Positions 29,651 to 39,003 are shown, counted from the first letter of the stretch. The stretch: 64,000 bases of DNA from Trebonia kvetii (GCF_007827045.1 NZ_RPFW01000012.1:120673-184672), one strand, 5' to 3'. The notes: a model not told the origin generated them from the letters alone. Program-made: numbers and translations.

Positions 29651-30883
29651 CTAGCTGAACATCGGGTCGTAGCCGGCCTCGCGCAGCCTCTCCGTGACAA
29701 GCTGGCAGTGCTCTGGCCCCCTGGTCTCGACCTGGAGGACCACCTCGACCTCGTCGACGCGCAGGGTGGGGGCGAGGCGTTCGTGGCTTACCTCGAGCAC
29801 GTTGGCGCCGAGCCCGGCAAGCAGCCCGAGCAGCGCTGCGAGCGAGCCCGGGTAGTCGGGAACGCGGCAGTGGAAGCCGAGGAACCGTCCGGCCGCGGAC
29901 AGGCCGTGCCGCAGCAGCTTGGACAGCAGCAGCGGGTCGATGTTCCCGCCGGACAGCACCACCACGACGGGCGGCTCTATGTCCGCGGCACCCTCGAGCA
30001 GCGCCGCCACGCCCGCCGCTCCGGCGGGCTCGACCACCTGCTTGGCCCGCTCGAGGCAGATCAGCAGCGCCCGCGCGAGCGCCGCCTCGGACACCGCCAC
30101 GATCCGGCCGCCGGCGGCGGCGAGTATGCCGAACGCGATATCGCCTGGCCGCTGGACGGCGATTCCGTCGGCCATCGTGGGCGCACCGACGACCTGGACC
30201 GGCTCGCCAGCCGCGACCGAGGCGACGAGGCCGGGCACCGCCTCCGCCTGCACGCCGACCACCCGGATCTCGGGATCGAGCGAGCGCATCGCCACCGTGA
30301 TCCCCGCCGCGAGCCCACCGCCGCCGACGGGGACGACGACCGTGCGGACCCCGGGGCACTGCTCGATGATCTCGAATCCGAGCGTGCCCTGGCCAGCCAC
30401 GATGTCCGCATGGTCGAACGGGTGGATGAACACGGCGCCGGTCTGCTCGGCGAACCGCAGCGCCTCATCGAGCGCGTCCTCCACGGTCGTACCGTGCAGG
30501 ATCACTGACGCGCCGTAGGCACGGGTGGCCGCCACCTTGGGCAGCGGCGCCCGCTCCGGCATCACCACGGTGGCCGAGGTGCCGAGCAGCCCGGCGGCGA
30601 ACGCCACCCCCTGGGCGTGATTGCCCGCGCTCGCGGCGACCACGCCGCGGGAGCGCTCGGCATCCGACAGCCTGGCGATCCGCGTGTACGCGCCGCGCAC
30701 CTTGAACGAGCCCGTTCGCTGCAGGTTCTCGCACTTCAGGTAGACCGGCCCGTCCACCATCTCGGACAGCACGCGGGAGTGAAGCATCGGCGTCGGCGAG
30801 ATGACGTCGAGCAGGAGCTCGCGCGCGGCCACCACGTCATCGGGCTGGACCAGCGGAGAAATCGTTGCCACAGCAACGAACAT
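29651..30883 (-). CDS. ilvA: Threonine ammonia-lyase with ACT domain
   Basis: 410 residues. A fold-type II PLP enzyme that deaminates threonine to 2-oxobutanoate, the first step to isoleucine. The PLP Lys is in TGSFKVRGA (near residue 57), the phosphate loop is VVPVGGGGLAAG, and the SAGNHAQG motif is present. The C-terminal about 85 residues look like one ACT-type domain, so it is allosteric or of the catabolic TdcB type with an added ACT domain. ATG 30883 is preferred to the GTG at 30901. Divergent from the AAA/VWA pair; the two starts are 62 bp apart. Confidence 0.9.
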   Translation of the reverse strand: MFVAVATISPLVQPDDVVAARELLLDVISPTPMLHSRVLSEMVDGPVYLKCENLQRTGSFKVRGAYTRIARLSDAERSRGVVAASAGNHAQGVAFAAGLLGTSATVVMPERAPLPKVAATRAYGASVILHGTTVEDALDEALRFAEQTGAVFIHPFDHADIVAGQGTLGFEIIEQCPGVRTVVVPVGGGGLAAGITVAMRSLDPEIRVVGVQAEAVPGLVASVAAGEPVQVVGAPTMADGIAVQRPGDIAFGILAAAGGRIVAVSEAALARALLICLERAKQVVEPAGAAGVAALLEGAADIEPPVVVVLSGGNIDPLLLSKLLRHGLSAAGRFLGFHCRVPDYPGSLAALLGLLAGLGANVLEVSHERLAPTLRVDEVEVVLQVETRGPEHCQLVTERLREAGYDPMFS

Positions 30884-30933
30884 TATCCCCGCTGCCCCCA
30901 CGACAAAGATGCGAGCACGCGGTGAGCCGACAT

Positions 30934-30939
30934 AGTGTC
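30934..30939 (+). promoter_or_regulatory. -10 hexamer (TAGTGT) for a leaderless chelatase-like transcript
   Basis: TAGTGT fits TANNNT and ends six bases before the GTG at 30946. Confidence 0.4.
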
Positions 30940-30945
30940 GGAAGG

Positions 30946-32397
30946 GTGCAGCACAGCAGCGAGGAATTCAACGCAAGCGCTCCGGACGGCCGGCCAGCGA
31001 CGCTGGGCGCCCTCAAGGCGAGCGGACACCCTTACCGCACCGTGAAGCAAGAGATCAGAGAGAACCTGCTGGCGCGCATGCGCGCCGGGCAGGACCGGTT
31101 TCCAGGCATCGTCGGCTTCGACCAGACTGTGCTTCCCCACGTCGAGCGAGCGCTGCTCGCGGGGCACGACATCATCCTGCTCGGCGAGCGGGGCCAGGGG
31201 AAGACACGGCTGATCCGCACCCTGGCCGGCCTGCTTGACGAGTGGACGCCGGCCGTCGCCGGCTGCGAGATCAACGACCACCCCTACGCGCCGGCCTGCG
31301 CCCGCTGCCGGCGGCTCGCCGCGGAGCTCGGCGATGACCTGCCCGTCACGTGGCGGCACCGGGCCGACCGCTACGGCGAGAAGCTCGCGACGCCAGACAC
31401 GAGCGTCGGCGACCTGATCGGCGACATCGACCCGGTGAAGGTGGCCGAGGGCCGGACCCTCGGCGACCCCGAGACCATCCACTTCGGCCTGGTGCCGCGG
31501 ACCAACCGCGGCGTGTTCAGCCTGAACGAGCTGCCCGACCTCGCCGAGCGCATCCAGGTCGCGCTGCTCAACGTGCTCGAGGAGCGTGACATCGGGGTCC
31601 GCGGCTACTCGCTGCGGCTGCCGCTCGACATCGTGCTCGTCGCGAGCGCGAACCCCGAGGACTACACCAACAGGGGCCGGATCATCACCCCGCTGAAGGA
31701 CCGCTTCGGCGCGGAGATCCGCACCCACTATCCGCTCTCACTCGAGGACGAGCTTGACCTGATCAACCAGGAGGCGGAGGTCTCCTGGGAGGCCAGCGAT
31801 CCGGGAGCCGAACTGCCCGTGCACCTCACCGAGGTGATCGCGCGGTTCACCCGCCTGGTCCGCGAGTCCCCCGCGGTCGACGGCCGCTCCGGCGTGTCCG
31901 CGCGGTTCGCGATCGCGGCGGCGGAGTCCGCCGCCGCGGCGGCGGTGCGCAGGACAGCGCTAGTCGCGGAAGCCCGCGACGAGGTGCCTGTCGCCCGGGT
32001 GGCCGACCTGCCAGGCATCGTGCCGACGCTGCGCGGCAAGGTCGAGTTCGAGGTCAGCGAGGAGGGCCGGGAAGAGGAAATCCTCGACCACCTGCTGCGC
32101 CGCGCCATCGCGGAGACGTTTCGCGCCAGGCTCGGCGGCGCCGACCTGTCCGGGCTGCTCGCCAAGTTCGAGGACGGCGGCTCGATCGAGTCCGGCGAGC
32201 TCGTCTCGGCCTCAGAACTGCTCCGCCGCACCGGCGAGGTCCCTGGCCTCGCCAAGATCATGGCGCGGCTCGGCATGGAGGGCAGGGAGTCGTTCGGCGA
32301 GGCGGCGGCCGCCATCGAGTTCGTCCTCGAGGGGCTCTACCTGATCCGCCGCCTGTCCAAGGACAGCAGCGATGGAACGGCCACGTACCGGACATAA
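30946..32397 (+). CDS. AAA+ ATPase, magnesium-chelatase ChlI/MoxR-like
   Basis: 483 residues. Walker A is GERGQGKTR (near residue 85). An inserted segment with CEINDHPYAPACARC (near 109) has Cys and His spaced as a possible zinc site. The Walker B equivalent reads GVFSLNELPDLAERIQ, with Asn-Glu in place of Asp-Glu. Sensor-type motifs VLVASANPEDY and the arginine-containing DRFGAEI follow. It is paired with a VWA-domain protein 121 bp downstream, the ChlI-ChlD or MoxR-VWA arrangement, in which the ATPase remodels or inserts a metal into a target held by the VWA protein. No tetrapyrrole genes are near, so chelatase activity is doubtful. GTG 30946 is chosen from a -10 hexamer just upstream; ATG-like starts to 30865 overlap ilvA. 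Confidence 0.85.
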   Translation: MQHSSEEFNASAPDGRPATLGALKASGHPYRTVKQEIRENLLARMRAGQDRFPGIVGFDQTVLPHVERALLAGHDIILLGERGQGKTRLIRTLAGLLDEWTPAVAGCEINDHPYAPACARCRRLAAELGDDLPVTWRHRADRYGEKLATPDTSVGDLIGDIDPVKVAEGRTLGDPETIHFGLVPRTNRGVFSLNELPDLAERIQVALLNVLEERDIGVRGYSLRLPLDIVLVASANPEDYTNRGRIITPLKDRFGAEIRTHYPLSLEDELDLINQEAEVSWEASDPGAELPVHLTEVIARFTRLVRESPAVDGRSGVSARFAIAAAESAAAAAVRRTALVAEARDEVPVARVADLPGIVPTLRGKVEFEVSEEGREEEILDHLLRRAIAETFRARLGGADLSGLLAKFEDGGSIESGELVSASELLRRTGEVPGLAKIMARLGMEGRESFGEAAAAIEFVLEGLYLIRRLSKDSSDGTATYRT

Positions 32398-32538
32398 ACA
32401 GATAAAGGCCTGTCCGAACGGGTGCGGCTGACTCTGGAAGCAGATGACGTCTAGCTCGGCTATCGGACACAACGACATAAGGGCCATTCCGAACGGGTGC
32501 GGCTGACTCCGGGAGCAGATGATGTCTAACTATCGCTA
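32389..32538 (+). repeat. 75-bp imperfect tandem duplication spanning the gap before the VWA gene
   Basis: Copy 1 (32389-32463) and copy 2 (32464-32538) align without net shift. The best stretch, from TCCGAACGGGTGCGGCTGAC onward, is nearly identical for about 43 bp. Copy 2 contains the real ATG 32519; copy 1 holds the equivalent ATG at 32444, which opens a 20-codon frame ending at 32506. Confidence 0.85.
32444..32506 (+). other. Short upstream reading frame (20 codons) before the VWA gene
   Basis: ATG 32444 is the duplicated copy of the VWA start codon, with the duplicated GGAAGCAG ribosome site before it. The frame (MTSSSAIGHNDIRAIPNGCG) ends in a TGA 12 bp before the true start. Whether it is translated is unknown. 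Confidence 0.4.
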
Positions 32539-34489
32539 TGGAGCGTACGACGACGGTCCCGACCCGCTCGCGCCGCCGTACGACGTCCGGGAAGCGCTCG
32601 ACGAGATGGGCGAGCGGATTCTCGGCGGCGACAACCCGCGGGACGCCCTGCGCGACCTGCTGCGGCGCGGCTGGCGGGACCGGCGCGGCCTGGAAGACCT
32701 GATGCGCCGGGTCCGCGAGCGGTCGCGCGAGCTGCGCAACGCAGGCCGGCTCGACGGGATGCTCGATCAGGCACGCGAACTGCTTGACGAGGCGCTCGAG
32801 GCCGAGCGCGGCGCGCTGTTCCCCGACCCGAGCGACGACGCGCGCCTGGCTGAGGCGGAGCTCGACTCGCTGCCGCGGGACACCGCGCGGGCCATCCGCC
32901 AGCTCGCGGACTACAACTGGCGGTCGCCCGAGGCACGGCAGCGGTTCGAGGAGCTGCGCGACCTGCTACGCAGGGAGGTGCTCGACAGCCAGTTCAAGGG
33001 GATGAAGCAGGCGCTGGAAAACCCCGACCCCGCGGCCATGCAGCGGGTCAAGGACATGCTGGCCGAGCTGCGCCAGATGCTCGACGCCGACACGCGCGGC
33101 GAGCATACGCAGCAGGACTTCGACGACTTCATGGCCAACTACGGCGACATGTTCCCGGACAACCCTGCCAACCTGGAAGAACTCGTCGACTCGCTGGTGC
33201 GCCGGATGATGGCCGCGGAGCGGCTGCTGGACTCGCTGTCCGACGAGCAGCGCGAGGAGCTGGCGAACCTGATGGCCCAGGCGATGGAGGACGCCGGCCT
33301 CGCCGCTGAGCTGTCCGCCCTCGGCGACGCGCTGCGCGCGAGGCGGCCCGAGCTTGGCAGGCCGCAGCGCGGCGTGCGAATGTCCGGCGGCCAGCCGCTC
33401 GGCCTGGGCGATGCGACGACGGCGGTCGCCGACCTCGCGGACCTGGCGGACCTCGAATCCGCGCTCGGCCAGGAGTACCCGGGGGCAAGCCTCGAGGACG
33501 TCGACGAGGAAGCGGTGCGACGCGCGCTCGGCAGGCAGGCCGTCGATGACCTTCAGGCGCTGCGCCGCCTCGAGCGCGAACTGCAGCGGCAGGGCTACCT
33601 GACGAACGATGGCGGCAACCTCGAGCTGACGCCGAAGGCGGTACGCAGGCTCGGCGACACCGCGCTTCGCCAGGTGTTCGCCGGGCTCGAGAGCGGGATG
33701 CGTGGCGGCGACCACGACAGGCACGACGCCGGGCAGGCAGGCGACCTGACCGGGTCGACCAGGGAATGGGTGTTCGGCGACGAGCAGCCGATCGACGTGC
33801 CCGCGACGGTCCGCTCCGCCCTGCTGCGATCGGCGGCGGAAAACGGAGGGAGCTCTTCCGTTCGGCTCACCGCCGGTGACTTCCGGGTGGCGGAGACCGA
33901 ACGGCGCTCGGCGGCGGCCGTCTGCCTGCTTGTCGACCTGTCCTACTCGATGGCGCTGCGCGGCACCTGGGCGGTGGCGAAGCAGACCGCGCTCGCGCTG
34001 CACGCGCTGCTGCGGACCAAGTACCCGCAGGACGCCATCCAGGTCGTCGGGTTCTCCAACTATGCGAGGGAACTGCACGAGACGGAACTGGCCGGACTCG
34101 GCTGGGACATGGTCCAGGGCACCAACCTGCACCACGCGCTGATGATCGCCGGCCGTCACCTGGACAAGCACCCGGAGCACGATCCGGTGGTGCTGATCGT
34201 CACCGACGGGGAGCCGACGGCGCACCTGATGCGGGACGGCAGGGCGTGGTTCGACTGGCCGCCCGCACCGGAGACGATCGAATTGACGCTGGCCGAGGTG
34301 GACAAGATGACGAGGCGGCACGCGGCGCTGAACATCTTCATGCTCGCCGACGACGAGCGGCTTGCCGCGTTTGTCGATAACGTCGCAAAACGCAATGGCG
34401 GCCGGGTCCTGCGGGCCACACCGGAACGTCTCGGAGAATACGTGGTTAGCGACTTCCTGCGGACGCGGGGAGCGCGACGGCAGCGGTAG
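32519..34489 (+). CDS. VWA-domain protein, ChlD/CoxE-like partner of the AAA+ ATPase
   Basis: 656 residues. The N-terminal 430 residues are helical and highly charged, with many Arg/Glu/Leu repeats and probable coiled coils. The C-terminal von Willebrand A domain (about 470-650) has a MIDAS motif DLSYSM (DxSxS variant), the Thr of the GTNLHHAL loop and the Asp of VTDGEP. It likely binds a divalent metal and a target protein for the upstream ATPase. ATG 32519 or 32522; a GGGAGCAG site precedes. Start context is duplicated 75 bp upstream. Confidence 0.85.
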   Translation: MMSNYRYGAYDDGPDPLAPPYDVREALDEMGERILGGDNPRDALRDLLRRGWRDRRGLEDLMRRVRERSRELRNAGRLDGMLDQARELLDEALEAERGALFPDPSDDARLAEAELDSLPRDTARAIRQLADYNWRSPEARQRFEELRDLLRREVLDSQFKGMKQALENPDPAAMQRVKDMLAELRQMLDADTRGEHTQQDFDDFMANYGDMFPDNPANLEELVDSLVRRMMAAERLLDSLSDEQREELANLMAQAMEDAGLAAELSALGDALRARRPELGRPQRGVRMSGGQPLGLGDATTAVADLADLADLESALGQEYPGASLEDVDEEAVRRALGRQAVDDLQALRRLERELQRQGYLTNDGGNLELTPKAVRRLGDTALRQVFAGLESGMRGGDHDRHDAGQAGDLTGSTREWVFGDEQPIDVPATVRSALLRSAAENGGSSSVRLTAGDFRVAETERRSAAAVCLLVDLSYSMALRGTWAVAKQTALALHALLRTKYPQDAIQVVGFSNYARELHETELAGLGWDMVQGTNLHHALMIAGRHLDKHPEHDPVVLIVTDGEPTAHLMRDGRAWFDWPPAPETIELTLAEVDKMTRRHAALNIFMLADDERLAAFVDNVAKRNGGRVLRATPERLGEYVVSDFLRTRGARRQR

Positions 34490-34505
34490 TGCGTATCCGA
34501 TCCTC

Positions 34506-34511
34506 TAGGAT
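34506..34511 (+). promoter_or_regulatory. -10 hexamer (TAGGAT) before the DUF2269-like gene
   Basis: TAGGAT ends six bases before ATG 34518, consistent with a leaderless mRNA. Confidence 0.4.
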
Positions 34512-34517
34512 CGCACC

Positions 34518-35087
34518 ATGTCATTTGGCGACCGCGCAATCCTGTGGCTGCATGTCACGGCGGCGATTTTCACGATCGGGCCGGGAACGGCCGCGATCAT
34601 GTCCACCCCCAGGTACATCCGTGCCCGCAACCCCGTGGTAGTCGGTTTCCTGCTGCGCACCACGCGGATTTACTCTGTCGGTTCCCTGCTTGTACTGGTC
34701 TTTGGCCTCATCCTGACCGGGATGACGCACAAATTCAGTCAATGGTGGATCTCCGTGTCTCTCACGCTGTTCGTCGTCGCTGTCGTGCTGCTGGTGATAA
34801 TCCTTCGCGACCAGAGGAAGGCCCTCGCCGCGCTAACCGCGGCCGAGGGGACACTGGGAGCCGGGCCAGTCGAAGTCACGATCCGTTCATCGGAGGACGA
34901 CAAGCCAGCGCGGGGGGCGGATCCGGCGGACGCCGACCAGCCACCGACTGCGGCGCCGCGCGTCGAGCCTGCGCCGTCCGCCCGGTCCGATATCAAGGCG
35001 GCCGTCGAACGGGGACGGATCGTGTCGCTTGGCGGGGTGACGGCACTGATATGGCTGGTAATCCTGGTGCTGATGGTGTGGCACTAG
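34518..35087 (+). CDS. DUF2269-like integral membrane protein
   Basis: 189 residues. Four hydrophobic helices: about 8-28, 52-70, 78-98 and 170-187, with a Pro/Ala/Asp-rich loop at about 120-160. The LHVTAAIFTIGPGTAA opening resembles DUF2269 proteins. Function unknown. It follows the VWA gene by 28 bp, but its own promoter is suggested by a TAGGAT hexamer. Its end overlaps the convergent metB gene by 4 bp. Confidence 0.75.
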   Translation: MSFGDRAILWLHVTAAIFTIGPGTAAIMSTPRYIRARNPVVVGFLLRTTRIYSVGSLLVLVFGLILTGMTHKFSQWWISVSLTLFVVAVVLLVIILRDQRKALAALTAAEGTLGAGPVEVTIRSSEDDKPARGADPADADQPPTAAPRVEPAPSARSDIKAAVERGRIVSLGGVTALIWLVILVLMVWH

Positions 35088-36235
35088 GCGACTGCCTGCG
35101 AAAGGTCCGCGATCAGGTCGTCCGGGTCTTCGATGCCGACGGAGAGCCGCACCAGGTCCGCGGGCACCTCGAGCGGTGACCCGGCGGTGGACGCGTGCGT
35201 CATCCGCGCCGGGTGCTCGATCAGCGACTCGACGCCGCCGAGCGACTCGCCGAGCGTGAACAGCCTGGTCTTGGCGCACAGTTCGACCGCCGCGGCCTCG
35301 CCTGCCGCCACCCGGAAGGAGACCATGCCGCCGAAGTCGCGCATCTGCGCCTTGGCCAGCTCATGGCCGGGATGGCCGGGCAGCCCCGGGTAGAGCACGG
35401 ACGCGACGGCCGGGTGTTCCGCGAGCGCATGTGCGATGCGGGCGGCGTTGGCGCAGTGCCGGTCCATCCGCACCGCGAGCGTCCTGATCCCGCGCAGCGT
35501 CAGCCAGGCGTCGAAGGGACCGGCCACCGCCCCGGTGGCGTTCTGGGTGAAGGCAAGCGCCTCAGCGTGCGACGGGTCTTTGATGACCACCGCGCCGCCC
35601 ACGACATCGGAGTGGCCGCCGAGGTATTTGGTGGTGGAGTGGACGATGAAATCCGCGCCGAGGTCGAGCGGCCGCTGCAGGTAGGGCGAGGCGAACGTGT
35701 TGTCCACCACGAGCAGCGCGCCGTGCTCGTGAGCGATCGCGGCGAGCGCACGGATGTCGACGATGGAAAGCAGCGGATTGGTCGGGGTCTCCGCCCAGAT
35801 CAGCCGCGGCCGCTGCGCCTCCGCCGCCCTGGCGACGGCTTCGAGATCGGTCTGCATGACGGGTGCGTGCTGCACCCCCCACGTGGTCAGCACCTTGTCG
35901 AACAGCCGGAACGTCCCGCCGTACGCGTCACCGGGGATCAGCACGCGGTCACCGGGCCGGCACAGCGTCCTGATGAGGCAGTCCTCGGCGGCCATGCCGG
36001 ACGCGAAGGCGAACGCGCGCGCGCCGTTCTCCAGCGCGGCCAGGCACTGCTCGAGCGCCGTTCGGGTGGGGTTCGCGGTGCGTGAGTACTCGTAGCCGCC
36101 TCGCGTGCCGCCGACGCCGTCCTGCTTGTAGGTCGAGGTCTGGTAGATGGGCGGGACCACGGCGCCGGTCAGCGCGTCGGGATCCTGTCCCGCGTGGATC
36201 GCCAGGGTCTCGAAGCCGTACTCGTCGCGGTTCAC
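35084..36235 (-). CDS. metB: Cystathionine gamma-synthase/lyase
   Basis: 383 residues of the Cys/Met-metabolism PLP family. The PLP Lys is in HSTTKYLGGHSD (near residue 203); YEYSRTANPTR and the VGIEDPDDLIADL end are typical. It acts in transsulfuration, making cystathionine from an activated homoserine or cleaving it; family resemblance alone cannot separate synthase from lyase. GTG 36235 overlaps the stop of the upstream cbs gene (GTGA), so the two are co-translated, which fits a cysteine/homocysteine interconversion unit. Confidence 0.92.
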   Translation of the reverse strand: MNRDEYGFETLAIHAGQDPDALTGAVVPPIYQTSTYKQDGVGGTRGGYEYSRTANPTRTALEQCLAALENGARAFAFASGMAAEDCLIRTLCRPGDRVLIPGDAYGGTFRLFDKVLTTWGVQHAPVMQTDLEAVARAAEAQRPRLIWAETPTNPLLSIVDIRALAAIAHEHGALLVVDNTFASPYLQRPLDLGADFIVHSTTKYLGGHSDVVGGAVVIKDPSHAEALAFTQNATGAVAGPFDAWLTLRGIRTLAVRMDRHCANAARIAHALAEHPAVASVLYPGLPGHPGHELAKAQMRDFGGMVSFRVAAGEAAAVELCAKTRLFTLGESLGGVESLIEHPARMTHASTAGSPLEVPADLVRLSVGIEDPDDLIADLSQAVA

Positions 36236-37614
36236 TGGCCGCCTCCCGCGTAGTAGGCGAGCAGGTCCGCGCGGCTGAGCACCGCCGCGGGCTTGCCGTT
36301 CACGTGCACGAGCGCGGCGCCCGACTTCTCAAGCACCGCGGCGGCGCGGCTGACCGGCTCTCCCTGGCCGAGCACCGGCAACGGGGGCGACATGTGCTGG
36401 CTGATCGGGTCCTGCGGGCTTGCCTTGCCGCTGACCATGGCGTCGAGGAGGTCGCGCTCAGCAACCGAGCCGGCCACCTCCGCGGCCATCAGCGGCGGTT
36501 CCTCCTGAACCACCGGGAGTTGCGAGACGTCGTACTCGCGCAGCAGTGCGATCGCCTGCGCCACGGTCTCATCCGGGTGCACGTGGACAAGGGCGGGGAG
36601 GCCCGAGTCCCTGGCGGCGAGCAGATCGGCGACGGTCGCCTCGGTGGTCTGCCCGCGCAGGAACCCGTAGTCGGACATCCAGGCGTCGTTGAAGATCTTC
36701 GACAGGTAGCCGCGGCCTCCGTCGGGCAGCAGGACGACGATCACGTCCTCGGGACCCGCCGTTGCCGCGACCTGCACAGCGGCCGCGACGGCGAGGCCGG
36801 AGGAGCCCCCGACGAGCAGGCCCTCCTCGCGTGCGAGCCTCCTGGTCATCGCGAAGGAGTCCGCGTCGCTTACGGCGATCACCTCATCGGCGATCTTCCT
36901 GTCGAAGGTGTCGGGCCAGATGTCCTCCCCCACCCCCTCGACCAGGTAGGGACGGCCGGACCCCCCGGAGTAGACCGAGCCCTCCGGGTCGGCGCCGATG
37001 ATCCGCACCGCGCCGCCCGACACCTCCTTGAGGTAGCGGCCGGTGCCCGAGATGGTGCCGCCGGTGCCGATGCCTGCCACGAAGTGGGTGAGTCTCCCCG
37101 CGGTCTGCCGCCAGATCTCCGGGCCCGTCCAGTGGTAGTGCGCGGCGGGATTGTCCGGGTTGGCGTACTGGTCGGGCTGCCAGCCGTCTGGTGTCTCACG
37201 CGCGAGCCTGCGAGCGACGCTGTAGTAGGAGTCGGGGTGCTCCGGCGGCACGCTCGTCGGGCAGACGATGACCTCGGCGCCATAGGCGCGCAGCACGGCG
37301 ACCTTGTCGGCGGCGACCTTGTCCGGGCAGGTGAACACGCAACGGTAGCCGCGCTCCTGCGCCACGATCGCCAGGCCGACCCCCGTGTTGCCGGAGGTGG
37401 GCTCGATGATCACGCCGCCCTTGCGGATCTTTCCCTGCTGTTCCGCGGTCTCTACCATGCGCAGCGCTATCCGGTCCTTCACCGAGCCGCCCGGGTTGAG
37501 GTACTCAACCTTCGCGAGCACGTTGGCCGTTCGCGCCATGCCTTTCGTCACTGACTTGAGCCGGATGAGGGGCGTGTTGCCCATCACCTCGGTCAGTGAG
37601 TCGTGCACCTCCAC
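36232..37614 (-). CDS. cbs: Cystathionine beta-synthase
   Basis: 460 residues. Fold-type II PLP domain with NPGGSVKDRIAL (PLP Lys near residue 46), PTSGNTGVGLAIVAQERGY, and GIGTGGTISGTGRYL. The C-terminal about 130 residues hold a pair of CBS motifs that usually sense S-adenosylmethionine or adenosine ligands. It joins serine and homocysteine to cystathionine. GTG 37614 follows GAGGAG. Operon with metB by start/stop overlap; divergent from the thiolase gene. Confidence 0.93.
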   Translation of the reverse strand: MEVHDSLTEVMGNTPLIRLKSVTKGMARTANVLAKVEYLNPGGSVKDRIALRMVETAEQQGKIRKGGVIIEPTSGNTGVGLAIVAQERGYRCVFTCPDKVAADKVAVLRAYGAEVIVCPTSVPPEHPDSYYSVARRLARETPDGWQPDQYANPDNPAAHYHWTGPEIWRQTAGRLTHFVAGIGTGGTISGTGRYLKEVSGGAVRIIGADPEGSVYSGGSGRPYLVEGVGEDIWPDTFDRKIADEVIAVSDADSFAMTRRLAREEGLLVGGSSGLAVAAAVQVAATAGPEDVIVVLLPDGGRGYLSKIFNDAWMSDYGFLRGQTTEATVADLLAARDSGLPALVHVHPDETVAQAIALLREYDVSQLPVVQEEPPLMAAEVAGSVAERDLLDAMVSGKASPQDPISQHMSPPLPVLGQGEPVSRAAAVLEKSGAALVHVNGKPAAVLSRADLLAYYAGGGQ

Positions 37615-37733
37615 CTGATACTCCTCTACGCACTCGGCTGCTCACGGCCTGTATATGGGCAGACGCTATCGCCCACCGGCCGGACGCGACTGTTAACTTG
37701 AATACGAGTCATGTTTCTACAGGAGGCGTCGTT

Positions 37734-38951
37734 ATGCCCGAGGCAGTCATTGTCGGGACCGCTCGTTCACCCATCGGCCGGGCGTTCAAGGGGTCACTTA
37801 GCTCGATCAGGCCAGATGACCTGCTCGCTCAGGTCGTGACCACAGTGCTTGCCAAGGTACCTCAGCTCGACCCGGCACTGGTCGAGGACATGATCGTGGG
37901 CTGCGGGCTGCCCGGCGGTGAGCAGGGGTTCAACATCGCCAGGGTCACCGCGGTGCTGCTCGGTCTCGACGGCGTGCCCGGCACCACGGTCAACCGCTAC
38001 TGCTCGTCATCACTGCAGGCCACGAGGATGGCCTTCCACGCGATCAAGGCGGGCGAGGGCGACGTGTTCATCACCGCGGGCGTGGAGTGCGTCTCCCGGT
38101 TCGCGAAGGGGTCGAGCGACAGCCTGCCTGACACGAAGAACCCGCTGTTCGCGCCGGCTCAGGCGCGAGCCGATGCCACCGCGGCCGCCGAGTCGCCCTG
38201 GCACGACCCGCGCGAGGACGGGCAGGTCCCCGACGTCTACATCGCGATGGGCCAGACCGCGGAAAACGTCGCGGCGCTGCGCGGCATCACCCGGGCGGAG
38301 CAGGACGAATTCGGCGTCCGGTCGCAGAACATGGCGGAGAAGGCGCTCGCCGACGGCTTCTGGCAGCGGGAGATCACCCCGGTGACCCTGCCCGACGGTT
38401 CGGTGGTGTCCGCTGACGACGGCCCGCGAGCGGGAACCACGCTCGACAAGGTCGCCACGCTCAAGCCGGTCTTCCGCGAGCACGGCACGGTGACGGCGGG
38501 GAACTGCTGCCCGCTCAACGACGGCGCGGCCGCGCTTGTCGTGATGAGCGACGTCAAGGCCGCGGAACTCGGCATCACCCCGCTGGCGCGGATCGTCTCG
38601 ACCGGCGTCAGCGCGCTGTCGCCGGAGATCATGGGACTCGGCCCGGTGGAGGCGTCGCGCCAGGCGGTACGGCGAGCCGGGATGGCGATCAGCGACATCG
38701 ACCTCGTGGAAATAAACGAGGCGTTCGCCGCGCAGGTCATCCCGTCCTACCGCGATCTCGGCATCGACCTGGCGCGGCTGAACGTGAACGGCGGCGCGAT
38801 CGCGGTCGGCCACCCGTTCGGCATGACCGGAGCGCGGATCGCGACCACCCTGATCAACAGCCTCCAGTTCCACGACAAGACGATGGGCCTCGAGACGATG
38901 TGCGTCGGCGGCGGCCAGGGAATGGCGATGATCTTCGAACGGCTGAGCTAA
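37734..38951 (+). CDS. Acetyl-CoA C-acyltransferase (thiolase)
   Basis: 405 residues. The nucleophilic Cys is in RYCSSSLQATRMA (near 91), the catalytic His in GGAIAVGHPFGMTGAR (near 361) and the second Cys in CVGGGQGMAMIF (near 391). It performs thiolytic cleavage of 3-ketoacyl-CoA (FadA) or acetoacetyl-CoA synthesis. ATG 37734 follows AGGAGG at seven-base spacing; the frame is open upstream to 37596 without family likeness. It stands alone, without a FadB partner nearby. Confidence 0.93.
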   Translation: MPEAVIVGTARSPIGRAFKGSLSSIRPDDLLAQVVTTVLAKVPQLDPALVEDMIVGCGLPGGEQGFNIARVTAVLLGLDGVPGTTVNRYCSSSLQATRMAFHAIKAGEGDVFITAGVECVSRFAKGSSDSLPDTKNPLFAPAQARADATAAAESPWHDPREDGQVPDVYIAMGQTAENVAALRGITRAEQDEFGVRSQNMAEKALADGFWQREITPVTLPDGSVVSADDGPRAGTTLDKVATLKPVFREHGTVTAGNCCPLNDGAAALVVMSDVKAAELGITPLARIVSTGVSALSPEIMGLGPVEASRQAVRRAGMAISDIDLVEINEAFAAQVIPSYRDLGIDLARLNVNGGAIAVGHPFGMTGARIATTLINSLQFHDKTMGLETMCVGGGQGMAMIFERLS

Positions 38952-38957
38952 TGCCGC

Positions 38958-39003
38958 CGCGGCGGCCAGGACGCGCTCGCGGCGTCGCGTTCTGGCCGCC
39001 GCG
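38958..39003. terminator. Terminator after the thiolase gene
   Basis: An 18-bp stem (38958-38975 with 38986-39003) with one G-T mismatch and a ten-base loop begins seven bases after the stop codon. Confidence 0.8.

Noticed and set aside
37615..37733. SAM-type riboswitch before cbs or the thiolase
   Set aside because: The 119-bp divergent gap shows no paired helices of a SAM riboswitch and is too short for one plus promoters.
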